Positions 10,203 to 21,394 of a DNA stretch of 64,000 nt are shown piece after piece. The notes under the pieces are model-generated. The model saw only the letters and a list, made by a program, of their open reading frames with translations, searched no databases and was not told the DNA's origin. The stretch's first letter is position 1. Every line of letters begins with the position of its first letter. Source of the DNA: Rugamonas rubra (lineage in GTDB: Bacteria; Pseudomonadota; Gammaproteobacteria; Burkholderiales; Burkholderiaceae_D); contig NZ_FOTW01000004.1 in assembly GCF_900114705.1 (NCBI RefSeq), positions 186,001-250,000 on the forward strand. Reading direction: 5' to 3'. Position numbers and translations under genes: made by a program.

Positions 10203-10585
10203 AGCTGGCCGAAGGGCACGCCCTCGCGCGTGCGGCCCTTGGCGCCGCTGCGGATGTCGGCCACGCCGGGTTTGTCGGCGTCCTGCGAGGGCAGCAGCTG
10301 CCAGGTGGCGGCCGATTCCGTCACCGGGTCCAGCGGCACGCTGCGGAAGTAGCGCTGCGTCACCAGGTCGGCCAGCGCGGCCGGGTACTCGCCCTTGTCG
10401 GCGTAGTATTTGTCGATACCGCTGCGCAGCACCTGCAGGTTCTCGCGCAGCGCCACCTCCTTGGACTTTTCCACCGAGCCGAAGTAGCGCGGCAGCGCGA
10501 TGGTCAGCAGCAGCGAAATGATGGCCAGCACCACCAGCAGCTCGATCAGCGTGAAGCCGCCGCGCTTGTGAGTTGGATTCACCAT
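10199..10585 (-). CDS. Type II secretion GspG-like major pseudopilin
   Basis: 128 aa with a textbook class III leader: KRGG followed by FTLIELLVVLAIISLLLTIALP, cleavage expected after Gly with Glu at +5. The globular part contains ALRENLQVLRSGIDKYYADKGEYPAAL, the GspG signature region, and a C-terminal SGAKGRTREG stretch. Pseudopilins assemble into the periplasmic piston of type II secretion systems. It is flanked by two other pseudopilin genes, with four-base gap upstream and four-base overlap downstream. No prepilin peptidase gene is in the window. Confidence 0.92.
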   Translation of the reverse strand: MVNPTHKRGGFTLIELLVVLAIISLLLTIALPRYFGSVEKSKEVALRENLQVLRSGIDKYYADKGEYPAALADLVTQRYFRSVPLDPVTESAATWQLLPSQDADKPGVADIRSGAKGRTREGVPFGQL

Positions 10586-10589
10586 GCAT

Positions 10590-11096
10590 TCACCATAGCC
10601 GCAGCGGCACGCCGTTCAGGCCCACCTTGGGCGAGCGCGAGGCGACGTCGAACACGTCGTCGCCCTCGCTGGGATTGTCGGGCGGCGAGTTGTAGCTGCG
10701 CAGCGCCCAGCCGGCCGCCGCGCCGTCGCTGTCGGCGCTGGTGGCGTTATTGCTGGCGAAGGGGTCGCGCGGCAGGCGGCGCAGGAAGTAGATGTTTTGC
10801 TTGCGCGGGCTGCGCTCGTCCGGCACGCCGCGCACCAGGTCGTCGAGCTTCTTGGGAAAGCCGGAGTCGCCGATGGCCAGCTTGATGCGGCCGGCGTCGG
10901 CGGCCCGCTTGTAGGCGTCGATCGCCTCGCGCAGCTCGATCAGCGCGTCGCGCAGTTGGTGCTCCTTGGCGCGCTGCAGCGCCACCTGGGTCATCGGCAC
11001 GGCCACCATCGCCAGCGTGCCCATGATGGCCAGGGTGATCATCAGCTCGATGAAGGTGAAGCCGGAGGCGCGCCGGCGCGGGCTAGGGCTGGCCAT
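10590..11096 (-). CDS. Type II secretion pseudopilin
   Basis: 168 aa. Leader RRRASG then FTFIELMITLAIMGTLAMVAVP, with Glu at +5; the following helix LRDALIELREAIDAYKRAADAG and a P-rich globular end resemble GspG/GspH-type pseudopilins. The ATG at 11096 follows the secretin stop by two bases; a GTG at 11102 would overlap that stop in the GTGA manner seen elsewhere in this operon, adding two residues, and is an equally possible start. Confidence 0.88.
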   Translation of the reverse strand: MASPSPRRRASGFTFIELMITLAIMGTLAMVAVPMTQVALQRAKEHQLRDALIELREAIDAYKRAADAGRIKLAIGDSGFPKKLDDLVRGVPDERSPRKQNIYFLRRLPRDPFASNNATSADSDGAAAGWALRSYNSPPDNPSEGDDVFDVASRSPKVGLNGVPLRLW

Positions 11097-11098
11097 GG

Positions 11099-13093
11099 TC
11101 ACTGGCCCTTCTTCGGCGTGTTGTTGGGCGTGGCGCCAGGCTTGGCCCGGCTGGTGGTCGGCGGCGGCTCGGCCGCCTGCGCGGGGGCGGGGGCGGGCGG
11201 CGCGACGGGCGCGCCGTCGGCGTCGCCGCCGGTCATGGCGTTGCCACCGCCGGTCATCGGCGATCCACCGCTTTCCTGCGGCGCCTCGGGCAGGGCCGGC
11301 GCGGCGGGGCCGACGCCGGCCAGCAGCGGACCGCGCCCGCCGATGTCGCTCTCGGTGCCGGAGTTGAACTCGGCGGCGCTCAGCTCGGGGCGGCGGATGG
11401 CGCGCAGCACGCGCGGCGTGATCGACAGCACGATCTCGCTGCGCAGGCTGTCGTCCTTGTGGCTGCCGAACAGGCGGTCCAGCACCGGCAGCTCGCCCAC
11501 GCCGGGCACGCGGTTGCCGGAGGCGCGGTCCTCGTCGCTGATCAGGCCGGCCAGCACCTGGGTCTCGCCGTCCTTCAGGCGCAGCGTGGTGGTGGCGCTG
11601 CGCGTGCCGATCTGGTAGGCCTGGGTGCCGGATTTGCTGGTCACCACCTTGATCACGTTGCTGACCTCCAGGTTGATTTTGATGGCCACCTCGTCGTCCA
11701 GGTAGACGTTCGGTTCGACGTCGAGCTTGAGACCGACGTCGACGTAGTTGACGCTGTCCGAGCTGACGCCGTTGTTGGTGGTGACGGTGATGACCGGCAC
11801 CCGGTCGCCGATCAGCACCTTGGCCTTGTCCTTGTTGCGTACGCGGATGCGCGGATTGGCCAACAGTTTGCTGTCGCTGTCGGTCAGGCCGGCCTTCAGC
11901 ACCACCGGCCCCAGGCCCAGCTTGATGTTTTTGCCGTTGATGTGGCGCAGGTCGTTCACGTACAGGCCGTTCTGCGAATTGGCGGCGCCGCCCAGGCTCA
12001 GGGTGGCGCTGTCCGGCCACTCGATGCCGACCTCCTGGATGCGCGAGCGCTTCACCTCCAGCACCTCGACCTCCAGCATCACCTCCGGGTCGGCCAGGTC
12101 CTGCACGGCGATGATGCGCTCGGCCATGCGGATCATCGCCGGCGTGTCGCGCATGATGATGATACCGGTGCGTTCGTCCGTCACCAGGTCGCGCGCCTTG
12201 AGCAGGGTCTTCAACGAGAAGGCCACGGTCTTGACGTCGCCGTTGGTGAGGAAGAAGCTGCGCACCAGCAGCTGCTGGTAGTCCTTCACCTTTTGCGGCG
12301 TGTTGGGGTAGATGGTGACCGAGCGTTCGCCGGTGACGGTTTGTTCCAGCTGGTTGGCGCCCAACAGCATGCCGATGGCATCCTCGATGCTGGTGTCGCG
12401 CACCGAGATGGTGGCGCGGATGTTGGGATCGACCTCGCGGTCGAAGACGAAGTTCAGGCCCGACACCTTGCTGATGAAGTCGAACACGGCGCGCAGCGGC
12501 GCGTCGCGGAACTCCAGCGTGACCGGCTTGCGGTAGGCCGCCGCGAGCCGGCCGCCGGCCGGGCGCAGCCGACCCATGGCGTCGTTCAGCCGCGTCTTCA
12601 GGCGCAGCGCGTCGCGCTGGTTGGGGCGTTCCAGCAACACCGGCCGCAGCAGCTCCTGCGCCTGGCCGAGGTTGACCTCGCCGCCCCGCCCGAGCAGGGC
12701 CTCGGCGGCGGCCAGCGCCTGTTGGTGGCGGCGGTCCTGCGCCAGCGCCTCCAGCCCCTGGCGCGCCACCGTGTTGTTGGCGTCGATGGCCAGCGCCTGC
12801 TTGTAGGCCTGCTCGGCGGCGGCCAGGTCGCCCTTCATGCGCAGCGCGTCGGCGCGCGTGTTCATCGCGTGGACCAGGCGCAGCTTGCGGTTCAGCAGAA
12901 CGATGCGGAACTCGGCGTTGTGCGGATCGTCGCGCGCCGCCTGCTCCAGCTTGGCCAGACCCGGCTCGACCTGGCCTGCGTCGAGCAGGGCGTTGCCCTC
13001 CTTGAAGGTCTGGCTGCCGGCGCAGGCCGTGAGTAGCAACGCAAGGAGCAGTGCTGGCAGCAGCGTTGGCAGGCCGGTGGTGGTGTTGTTCAA
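11099..13093 (-). CDS. Outer-membrane secretin with N-terminal lipobox and TPR-like region (MshL/GspD-like)
   Basis: 664 aa. A lipoprotein signal (LLALLLTACAGS, acylated Cys) is followed by a helical TPR-like region (about residues 30-150), a short STN-type domain (VTLEFRDAPLRAVFDFISKVSG), N-domains (FFLTNGDVKTVAFSLKTLL) and the secretin core (VLAGLISDEDRASGNRVPGVGELPVLDRLFG). The C terminus is low-complexity Pro/Ala. It should form the outer-membrane pore for the machine encoded around it. The start is TTG at 13093, whose bases overlap the stop of the PilP-like gene (TTGA). The lipobox plus TPR layout is closer to MSHA/bundle-pilus secretins than to classical GspD. Confidence 0.92.
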   Translation of the reverse strand: MNNTTTGLPTLLPALLLALLLTACAGSQTFKEGNALLDAGQVEPGLAKLEQAARDDPHNAEFRIVLLNRKLRLVHAMNTRADALRMKGDLAAAEQAYKQALAIDANNTVARQGLEALAQDRRHQQALAAAEALLGRGGEVNLGQAQELLRPVLLERPNQRDALRLKTRLNDAMGRLRPAGGRLAAAYRKPVTLEFRDAPLRAVFDFISKVSGLNFVFDREVDPNIRATISVRDTSIEDAIGMLLGANQLEQTVTGERSVTIYPNTPQKVKDYQQLLVRSFFLTNGDVKTVAFSLKTLLKARDLVTDERTGIIIMRDTPAMIRMAERIIAVQDLADPEVMLEVEVLEVKRSRIQEVGIEWPDSATLSLGGAANSQNGLYVNDLRHINGKNIKLGLGPVVLKAGLTDSDSKLLANPRIRVRNKDKAKVLIGDRVPVITVTTNNGVSSDSVNYVDVGLKLDVEPNVYLDDEVAIKINLEVSNVIKVVTSKSGTQAYQIGTRSATTTLRLKDGETQVLAGLISDEDRASGNRVPGVGELPVLDRLFGSHKDDSLRSEIVLSITPRVLRAIRRPELSAAEFNSGTESDIGGRGPLLAGVGPAAPALPEAPQESGGSPMTGGGNAMTGGDADGAPVAPPAPAPAQAAEPPPTTSRAKPGATPNNTPKKGQ

Positions 13094-13668
13094 TTCGTGT
13101 CCCCTACGACCAGTGATTGCTTTTGATTGAGTGGCAAATAGATGAAGTGCAGGGCGTCGGCGCCGACGCTGTCGAGCACATAGCTGTCGTCGATCTTGTC
13201 GCCGGCGTGGGCGACAATGTTGCGGCCGTCCAGTTGCAGGAAGAAGGCGGCCTTGCCCTCGTCGACGAAGCGGCCCATGAACAGAAAGGGCAGCGGCGGC
13301 GCGCCGGCCGGCCCGGCCGGCTTGGGCGGCGCCGCCGCTGGCGAGGACTCCTGTTGCGCCGGCATGGGCTTCCTCGGCGCCTCCGGCTGCCAGCTTTGTT
13401 TGGCGAAGACGTTGCCAAGCTCGTCGTCGTCGCCGTCGTGACCATCGCCGTTGTGCCGGCGCGGCTGGATGCGCAGGGCGTTGGCGGCGTCGGCCTGGGC
13501 CGCCGGAATCAGCGGCGTGGCCGGCAGCACCGGCGCGGCGGCCGGCGCGACGGCGGGGCGCTCGCGCGTGCTGGCGCCGGCCGGGCCGACCACGCCGCCG
13601 TCCTGGTCGGGCGCGAAGTAGGCGGCCAGCAGGGTGGCGCCGGCGGCGGCGATCAGCAGCTTTCTCAT
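13090..13668 (-). CDS. PilP/MshK-like periplasmic linker protein
   Basis: 192 aa. One N-terminal membrane helix (KLLIAAAGATLLAAYFA), then a long Pro/Ala-rich linker and a small C-terminal beta domain (LPFLFMGRFVDEGKAAFFLQ, VAHAGDKIDDSYVLDSV) of the kind that docks PilP/MshK/GspC onto a secretin. Overlaps with both neighbours are four bases (ATGA with the PilO-like gene, TTGA with the secretin). The assignment rests on architecture and position rather than strong sequence motifs. Confidence 0.75.
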   Translation of the reverse strand: MRKLLIAAAGATLLAAYFAPDQDGGVVGPAGASTRERPAVAPAAAPVLPATPLIPAAQADAANALRIQPRRHNGDGHDGDDDELGNVFAKQSWQPEAPRKPMPAQQESSPAAAPPKPAGPAGAPPLPFLFMGRFVDEGKAAFFLQLDGRNIVAHAGDKIDDSYVLDSVGADALHFIYLPLNQKQSLVVGDTN

Positions 13669-14264
13669 GGCCGCCCGCCGCGCTGGCGCACCAGCAGCTG
13701 GAACTGAATGCGCGCCTCGACCTCGCCGGCCTCGATCTGCTCGCGGCGCAATGCCACCGAGTCCAGCGTCAAGGTCGGCAACGCCTGCAGCGCGGCCAGG
13801 ATGAAGGCCTGCACCTTGGCGTAGTCGGCCTTGATCGGCAGCGTGATCTGGTAGCGGGTGAAGCCGCCGCGCGGTTCGGCCTGCGCCTTGTAGTCGGCCT
13901 TGGCCAGGGTGACGCCGTTGGCCAGGGCCACTTCGACCAGCGCCTTCAACTGGTCGGGGATCATGTCGTGCGCCGGCAGATAGGCTTGGAAGGCGGCCAC
14001 GGCGCCGGCGTCGCTGGCGACCAGCGATGCCGGCGCGGCCGGCTGGGCGGCGGCGCGCGCGGCCTGCTCCAGTTGCCGCGCCAGCGTCAGTTTGTGCTGC
14101 TCCAGAGCGGCGCCGTGCCATAGCGCCAGCGCCGCCAACACCAGCGCGGCGGCACCGGCCAGCGCCCCAGCGCCAAGTTGGCGCGCCATGCGTTTGGCCT
14201 GCCACAGCAGGCGCGGCACCAGGTTGGCGGGCAGGCGCAGGGATGGCGCCGGGCGCGGGTTCAT
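13665..14264 (-). CDS. PilO/MshJ-like inner-membrane assembly protein
   Basis: 199 aa from the ATG at 14264, chosen because it overlaps the preceding stop as ATGA like other junctions in the operon; an ATG at 14273 would add three residues. One membrane helix (about residues 35-55), a coiled-coil stretch, then a ferredoxin-like periplasmic domain (TRYQITLPIKADYAKVQAFI; LTLDSVALRREQIEAGEVEA) typical of PilO/GspM. Expected partner of the PilN-like protein just upstream. Confidence 0.78.
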   Translation of the reverse strand: MNPRPAPSLRLPANLVPRLLWQAKRMARQLGAGALAGAAALVLAALALWHGAALEQHKLTLARQLEQAARAAAQPAAPASLVASDAGAVAAFQAYLPAHDMIPDQLKALVEVALANGVTLAKADYKAQAEPRGGFTRYQITLPIKADYAKVQAFILAALQALPTLTLDSVALRREQIEAGEVEARIQFQLLVRQRGGRP

Positions 14265-14896
14265 TGCCGCCATTGGGCCTCCAGTTGGAATCGATAGGCG
14301 TGCTCCGCCGTCGTCGCGCTCATCTCGTGCTTGACCAGATAGACCGACTTGAACAGCGGCTGCTGGTTGAGGAAGGCCAGGTAGTTGATCATGTCCTGCG
14401 CCGTCTCCGCCTCGGCGCCTATCTTCAAGGCGCCGGCCGGGCTATCCGCCATGCCCTTGGCGACGCTGGCGCCGGCCTCGGTCTGCTCCAGCTCGGGTTG
14501 GCCGTTCAGGTCCAGCGACAGCAGGGCGACGCGGATGTCGCGCGGCGCTTGCAGCGTTTTGATCAGGCGCGCCACCGGCAGGTTGAGCTGGCGCACCGCC
14601 TCGGCGATGGCTTTCAGTTGCAGGTCCAGCTCGCGTTGGCGCGCCGGGTCGAGCACGGCGCGGGCGACCGGGCGCGGTTGTGCCTGCGCCAGTTGCGCTT
14701 CCAACCGCCGCACGTCCTGCCACTGGGCCAGCCAATTGGCGCCGGCCGGCAGCAGCGCGGCCAGGCCCAGCGCCAGCAGCGCCAGGCGCCAGCCGCGCGT
14801 GGCCGCGCCGCCGGGCCGGTGGACGAAGTTGAGCCGGCTGTCGCCGCGCCGCCCGGCGGCGGCGCCCAATTTGTTCAGTTCGCTCAAGTCGCTCAT
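14261..14896 (-). CDS. PilN-like inner-membrane assembly protein
   Basis: 211 aa. A short cytoplasmic N terminus containing NFVHRP, a single membrane helix (about residues 37-55), a coiled coil, and a periplasmic domain ending LFKSVYLVKHEMS...AYRFQLEAQW, the order expected of PilN/MshI2. In type IV pili the cytoplasmic end of PilN binds PilM; the PilM-like gene is directly upstream with a four-base ATGA overlap. Confidence 0.78.
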   Translation of the reverse strand: MSDLSELNKLGAAAGRRGDSRLNFVHRPGGAATRGWRLALLALGLAALLPAGANWLAQWQDVRRLEAQLAQAQPRPVARAVLDPARQRELDLQLKAIAEAVRQLNLPVARLIKTLQAPRDIRVALLSLDLNGQPELEQTEAGASVAKGMADSPAGALKIGAEAETAQDMINYLAFLNQQPLFKSVYLVKHEMSATTAEHAYRFQLEAQWRQ

Positions 14897-15724
14897 GCCG
14901 CCTCCATCAGCGCGCCCGACGCCGAGCTTGGCGCGCCGTAGGGGCCGGCCACCAGCTTGAATTGCGGCGCCAGCAGCTCCTGCGGGCGGGCGGCGCCGCT
15001 CATGTCGACCACCAGGATCTCGGCGATGCCGGCCAGCTCGGGCGCGCGCAGCGTCCAGCGCTGCCAGGCCTGCGCCAGTTCGGCGTGCCAGCCGGCGCCG
15101 CAGGGCTGCGTTTGGATCGCCGCGATGCCGCCGCGCGCCAGCGCGGCCAGCGTCATGCGGCCCGCTTCGACCACGGCGAAGGCCTGCGGTTTGGCCGGCG
15201 CCAGCGCGCGCCAGACGGCGCCCAGCAGCGGTTCGACCACGCGGCAGCGCCGGCCCTGTTCCTCGGCCAATTGGCGCAGGCCTTGCAGCAGCGCCGCGTC
15301 GATGCCGCAGACCAGGCGCGGTTGGCCGTAGGGGGCGTCGTCGGCGCACAGGCTCCAGCCGCGCGCGGCGTCGCCGTACACGGCGGCCAATTGGTTTTGT
15401 AGGAAGCGCGCCGCGCCCGGCTCGGCCAGCAGGGCCTCGCTCCACGGCGCCAGCGTCATCTGGCACCAGCGTCCGGCCAGGCTGATCTCCAGCGGCGCGC
15501 GCGCAGTGGCGCCGGCGGGTTTGTCTGCGCTGGCACTCTGCGCCAAGCCGAGCAAATACTCGCGCAGCGCGTCGAGCGCGTTCTGCCAGTGGCCGTCCGG
15601 CCTGGCGTAGGCCAGGCGCTGCGCGCCGGCCGGGTCGGGCCGGCGGCCCCGGCGCGGCAGCGCCAGCAGCTGTTGCGGGCCCAGGTGCAGGCACAGGGTG
15701 GCCGGCGCGAGGTGTTCAACATGC

Positions 15725-15738
<14 letters not shown>
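14893..15738 (-). CDS. PilM/MshI-like cytoplasmic assembly protein (divergent)
   Basis: 281 aa, no membrane segment. Sequence motifs are weak; ASADKPAGATARAPLEISLAG, RWCQMTLAPWSEALL and AFAVVEAGRMTLAALARGG are compatible with an actin-like fold as in PilM or the cytoplasmic part of GspL, but phosphate-binding loops are not clear. The call depends on position: the gene sits between the ATPase and the PilN-like gene, exactly where PilM/MshI is found. The start is GTG at 15738, overlapping the end of the ATPase gene by 14 bases. Confidence 0.6.
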
Positions 15739-17412
<1,674 letters not shown>

Positions 17413-17416
<4 letters not shown>

Positions 17417-18645
17417 GACAGGCTCCCGGCCAGCTCGAAGATCGGCATGTACATCAGCACCACCACGCCGCCGATCACCACGCCGATCAAGGTCATCAGC
17501 AACGGCTCGAGCAGGCGCGAGGCCCAGTCGACCCAGCGGGCGAACTCCTCGTCGTGGAACTTGGCCGAGCGCTCCAGCATGTCGCCCAGCCGGCCGGTGT
17601 TCTCGCCGACCCGGAGCAGCGACTGCGCCACCGGCGTGGCCAGGCCGTTCTGCTCCAGCGCGGCGGAGAAGGGCAGGCCCTGCTCGACGGCGCGGCGGGC
17701 GCGCAGCAGCTGCTCGCGCTGCTGCGGCAGCAGCATGGCGCCGCTCATGGCCAGCGCCTTCGACAGCGGAATGCCGGCGTGCAGCAGCAGGCTGAGGGCG
17801 CGGTACAGCCGCGCCAGGCGGAACTCGGCGGCCTTGGCCGCCAGCAGCGGCAGGCGCAGCACGGCCAGCACCAGGCGGGCGCGCAGCGCGGCGTTGCCCA
17901 GGCCGAGCACCAGCGCGGCGACCGTGCCGCCCAGCGCGGCCAGGCACAGCCAGGGGTGCGCCGCCAGCGACTGGCCGAAGGCCAGCAGCATCTGCGACAG
18001 CCAGGGGATCTCGCGGCCCGAGCTTTCGTAGACCACGCTGAACTTGGGCACCACGTAGCCGAGCAGGAACAGGGTGACCAGGGTGCCGACGGCCAGCAGC
18101 ATGGTCGGGTAGATCGCCGCCGACACCAGCTTCTTGCGGATCGCGTCGAACTGCAGCTGGTAGGCGACGAAGCGGGCCAGCGCCTCGGGCAGGTTGCCGG
18201 AGCGTTCGGCGGCGTGCACGGTGGCGACGTAGAGGTCGGGGAACACGGCCGGGAAGCCGGCCAGCGTGTCGGAGAAGCTCTGGCCCTGCTGCAGCGCCAG
18301 GCGGATCGCCGCCAAGGTGGCGCGGGCGCCGGCGCGACCCTCCTTGTTGTGCAGCGTGGCCATGGCCTCGCCCAGGTTCAGGCCGGCCTCGAGCAGGGCC
18401 AGCAGCTCCTGGCTGAACTGCAGCAGCGGCAAGGGCTGGCGGCCGCGCGCGGCGGCGGCGGCGCCGGCCAAGCCGCCAGCGGTGCCGGCGCCGGTGCCGA
18501 TGCCAGCGCCGGCCGGCGCGCCGGCGATGGACAGCACGCGCCAGCCGTTGCGCGCGGCCTGGCGGATCGCCTCGGCCTCGCTGGCGGCGTCGAGCGCCAC
18601 GCTGCGCGCGCCGGCGCCGCCCTGTACCTGCAGATGGAAGCGCAT
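17413..18645 (-). CDS. GspF/MshG-type inner-membrane platform protein
   Basis: 410 aa with two repeated GspF domains and three membrane helices. Typical motifs are LLQFSQELLALLEAGLNLGEAM near residue 75, and RLARLYRALSLLLHAGIPLSKAL with LLRVGENTGRLGDML in the second half. It is the first gene of a nine-gene minus-strand operon running to 9657, nearly every junction of which overlaps or is under five bases. Start ATG at 18645 is preceded by TGAGGCCGCG. The upstream gap to the M4 protease holds a terminator. Confidence 0.95.
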
Positions 18646-18824
18646 CGCGGCCTCAGGCGCGCCACCCCGCGCGCGTTGGGGTGGCGGGGCGGGCGGCGGG
18701 CTGGGACGAAATCTGTGTACGCATCGGTCGATCGCAATCGGAAAAAATGCAGAACAGTCGGGTAGGCTGAGCTACCTTAGACCGCTGGTGTAAAAAAATC
18801 AACGTTGTTCGAAGTCCTGTTGTA

Positions 18825-18855
18825 AAACGGCCCCGCCGGCGCGGCGGGGCCGTTT
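18825..18855 (-). terminator. Rho-independent terminator after the M4 protease gene
   Basis: Perfect 13-base arms (AAACGGCCCCGCC and its inverse) around a five-base loop, followed on the minus strand by a short TTTT-A stretch. It begins 11 bases past the protease stop codon and separates that gene from the secretion operon. Confidence 0.8.
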
Positions 18856-18865
18856 GGCTACCGGC

Positions 18866-21394
18866 TTACTGGGTCAGCAGGCTGACCTTGTCGACCACGA
18901 AGGAGGTTTGCAGCGAGGCGTCCTCGGTCATGGCGAAGGACAGCCGCACGGTCTGGCCCTTGTAGGCCAACAGGTCGAAGCTGCGCATTTGATAGCCGCT
19001 GGCCGCGTTCTTGTTGGAGTAGGTGGCCAGCGTGCCGAGCACGGCGCCGCTGCTGCTCTTCACGGTGACGACCAGCTTGTCGTAGACCACCGCCTCGGTT
19101 TCGGCCGTGTCGATGTGCAGCGCGAAGCTCAGCGTGGCCGAGGTGGCCGCCGCCGGGATCGCCACGCTCTGCGTCAGCGTCTCGGTGGCGCTGTTGCCGT
19201 TGCCGCCCAGCCAGGCGAACTTCGTGCCCTCGTAGGCCGTCTGGCCGGCGTAGCTGCCGATCACGCCGGTGCTGCCGCCCCAGCCGGTGGCGCCCGACTC
19301 GAAGCCGCCGTTGGCCACCCGCTCGGTGCTGCCGCCGCCGCCGGTCACGGTCAGCGTGGCGCCGCTCGAGGTGGCGCTGCTGGCCGGCGAGGCCGAGTCG
19401 GTGACGGTGGCGCTGAACACCGCGCCGCTGTCGGCCGTCTGCGCCGTCAGCGTGTAGGTCGGCGCGGTGGCGCCGCTGATCACGGCGCCGTTGCGCAGCC
19501 ACTTGTAGCTGTAGGGCGCGGTGCCGCCGCTGGCGCCGACGGTGAACGAGGCGGATCCGCCCGGCGCCACCGTGACGCTGCTCGGCTGGGTCGAGATCGA
19601 CACGCCGCCCGGCACGCCGGACTCGTCGACGTCGGCGCCGACGTTGATCGCCGCGTAGGCGCGCTTGACGGCGGTGGCCTCCTTGCTGCCCACGCCGTAC
19701 AGCTCCTCGGCCGCCTGCAGCACCTTGTTGCGCGCGTCGGCGTAGTTGGTCAGCTGGGTGAACTTGGTGGTGTTGGCCTTGAACCAGATGCGGAAGGCCT
19801 TGTCGTTGCCGATGCCGGTCATCGCCGCCGGACTCTTGTTCAGGTAGGAGCTGTAGTAGTCGCTGCTCGAACTGGCGTTGGAACCCTGCGACAGGAAGTA
19901 GAACATGCGGTTGTTCGGGCCGCTGCTGTAGTGGACGTTCAGGTTGCCGATCGAGCTGCTCCAGGCGTTCGGGCTCTTGCCGTCCTTGCTCGGCTTGTAC
20001 ATCCAGCGCAGCGGCTGGCCGGTCTTGCTGATCTCCACGCCCATCATCCAGTCGTTGCCGCCGGGGATGGTGGTGCCGGTGCCGCCGGCGCGCGCGTAGG
20101 CCTCGACCATGTCGCCGCCGATGTCCGAGCTCGACTCGTTCAGGCCGCCCGACTCGCCGGAGTACTCCAGGTTGGAGGTGGCGTCGGTGACGCCGTGCGA
20201 CATCTCGTGGCCGATCACGTCGAGCGAGCCCAGGCTCTTGAAGCTGCTGCCGTCGCCGATGTACATGCATTTGCAGCCGGGGTCGAAGAAGGCGTTGTCG
20301 TAGTCGTTGTCGACGTGGGCGGCGATGTAGGTCGAGGTGTTGGCGCCGTCCAGGCTCTGCCAGCCCAGCACGTTCTTCAGCGCGTCGTAGGTGTTCATCA
20401 GGCCCCACATGGCGTTGACGGCGGCGGTCTGGCCGTTGGCGTTGGTGGTGCTGCCGCCGCTGATGTACTGCTGGCCGTCGCCCCAGACGTTGCTGCTGTT
20501 GGTGTAGACGCTGCCCGGGTTGGGGTTCGATTCCGGGCTGTGGTTGGCGTTGGTGATGGCCATCGCGCCGAACTTGCCGCCCACGCCGCGGCTGGCGTCC
20601 TTCATCGAATAGGTGCTGCCCGACAGCGTGGTGTTGATCGGCACGGCGCCGTTGTACTGGCTGTTGCCGGTGCCGACCACGGTTTGCAGCGCCTCCCACT
20701 GCTTGAGCACGGCGCCGGTCTTGGCGTTCAGGATGGTGTCGCGGTAGACCAGCTTGCGCTTGTCGGCCATGCGCGTCTTGACCAGGTAGGCCAGCTCGTA
20801 GTGGTCGAGCACCTGCTCCAGGTCCATCGCGTTGAGGGCCGCCTCGGCCTTGTTCTCGGCGCCGGCCGCGCGCACCGTCTTCATCACCGGATAGATCATC
20901 AGCTCGGCCTGCGGCTCCCAGCGGTGCAGGCCGCGCGGCGCCACCGCCTTGACCACCTTGTCGATCGCCTCGGCGGCGCCGAAGGCCGGCGCCAGGTCGG
21001 CCAGCGGCGCGGCCGCCGTGCCGCGCGCGCCGTCCTTGGCGGACAGGCCGGCGCGGCGGTCGGCCACCGACTCGCTGACGATCTCGCCGGCGTCGTTGGT
21101 GACGATCACCGACTCCGAGCCGTAGATGCGCAGGCCGTTGTAGGTGTGCTGGGCGCGCGTGATGCGCGTGCCGACCACGCCCGGGTGCTGCGCCGCGATG
21201 GCGAAGCCGTGGGCGGCGTCGAGGCCGAGGGCGCCGCCGCGCGCCTTGAGTCGGGCCACCAGGCCGGCGTTCTCTTGTGGAGAGGCCTGGCCGGCCGGCG
21301 CCGCCATCAGCTGGCCGTTGGCCTGGGCTGGGTTGTGGGCCATCAGCGGCAGCGCGGCGATGGAAGCGGCGATTAGGGTCATACGTAAATTCAT
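18866..21394 (-). CDS. Secreted M4 (thermolysin/vibriolysin-like) metalloprotease
   Basis: 842 aa. Signal peptide (LIAASIAALPLMAHNPAQA), a propeptide of roughly 200 residues, then the M4 catalytic domain with zinc motif His396-Glu397-x-x-His400 (VIGHEMSHGVTD) and third ligand Glu in GGLNESSSDIGGD. After the catalytic part follow an immunoglobulin-like domain (SVTVAPGGSASFTVGASGG, about 555-640) and a C-terminal jelly-roll-like domain (about 655-842; GGFESGATGWGGSTGV). The ATG at 21394 follows GGAGAAGAG; in-frame codons upstream are unlikely to be used. It is directly upstream of, and on the same strand as, the secretion operon, and is a plausible type II cargo (inference). Confidence 0.95.
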   Translation of the reverse strand: MNLRMTLIAASIAALPLMAHNPAQANGQLMAAPAGQASPQENAGLVARLKARGGALGLDAAHGFAIAAQHPGVVGTRITRAQHTYNGLRIYGSESVIVTNDAGEIVSESVADRRAGLSAKDGARGTAAAPLADLAPAFGAAEAIDKVVKAVAPRGLHRWEPQAELMIYPVMKTVRAAGAENKAEAALNAMDLEQVLDHYELAYLVKTRMADKRKLVYRDTILNAKTGAVLKQWEALQTVVGTGNSQYNGAVPINTTLSGSTYSMKDASRGVGGKFGAMAITNANHSPESNPNPGSVYTNSSNVWGDGQQYISGGSTTNANGQTAAVNAMWGLMNTYDALKNVLGWQSLDGANTSTYIAAHVDNDYDNAFFDPGCKCMYIGDGSSFKSLGSLDVIGHEMSHGVTDATSNLEYSGESGGLNESSSDIGGDMVEAYARAGGTGTTIPGGNDWMMGVEISKTGQPLRWMYKPSKDGKSPNAWSSSIGNLNVHYSSGPNNRMFYFLSQGSNASSSSDYYSSYLNKSPAAMTGIGNDKAFRIWFKANTTKFTQLTNYADARNKVLQAAEELYGVGSKEATAVKRAYAAINVGADVDESGVPGGVSISTQPSSVTVAPGGSASFTVGASGGTAPYSYKWLRNGAVISGATAPTYTLTAQTADSGAVFSATVTDSASPASSATSSGATLTVTGGGGSTERVANGGFESGATGWGGSTGVIGSYAGQTAYEGTKFAWLGGNGNSATETLTQSVAIPAAATSATLSFALHIDTAETEAVVYDKLVVTVKSSSGAVLGTLATYSNKNAASGYQMRSFDLLAYKGQTVRLSFAMTEDASLQTSFVVDKVSLLTQ

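Noticed and set aside
18854..21376. Plus-strand 840-codon open frame opposite the M4 protease
   Set aside because: Antisense shadow with biased composition; the minus strand encodes the HEMSH protease.
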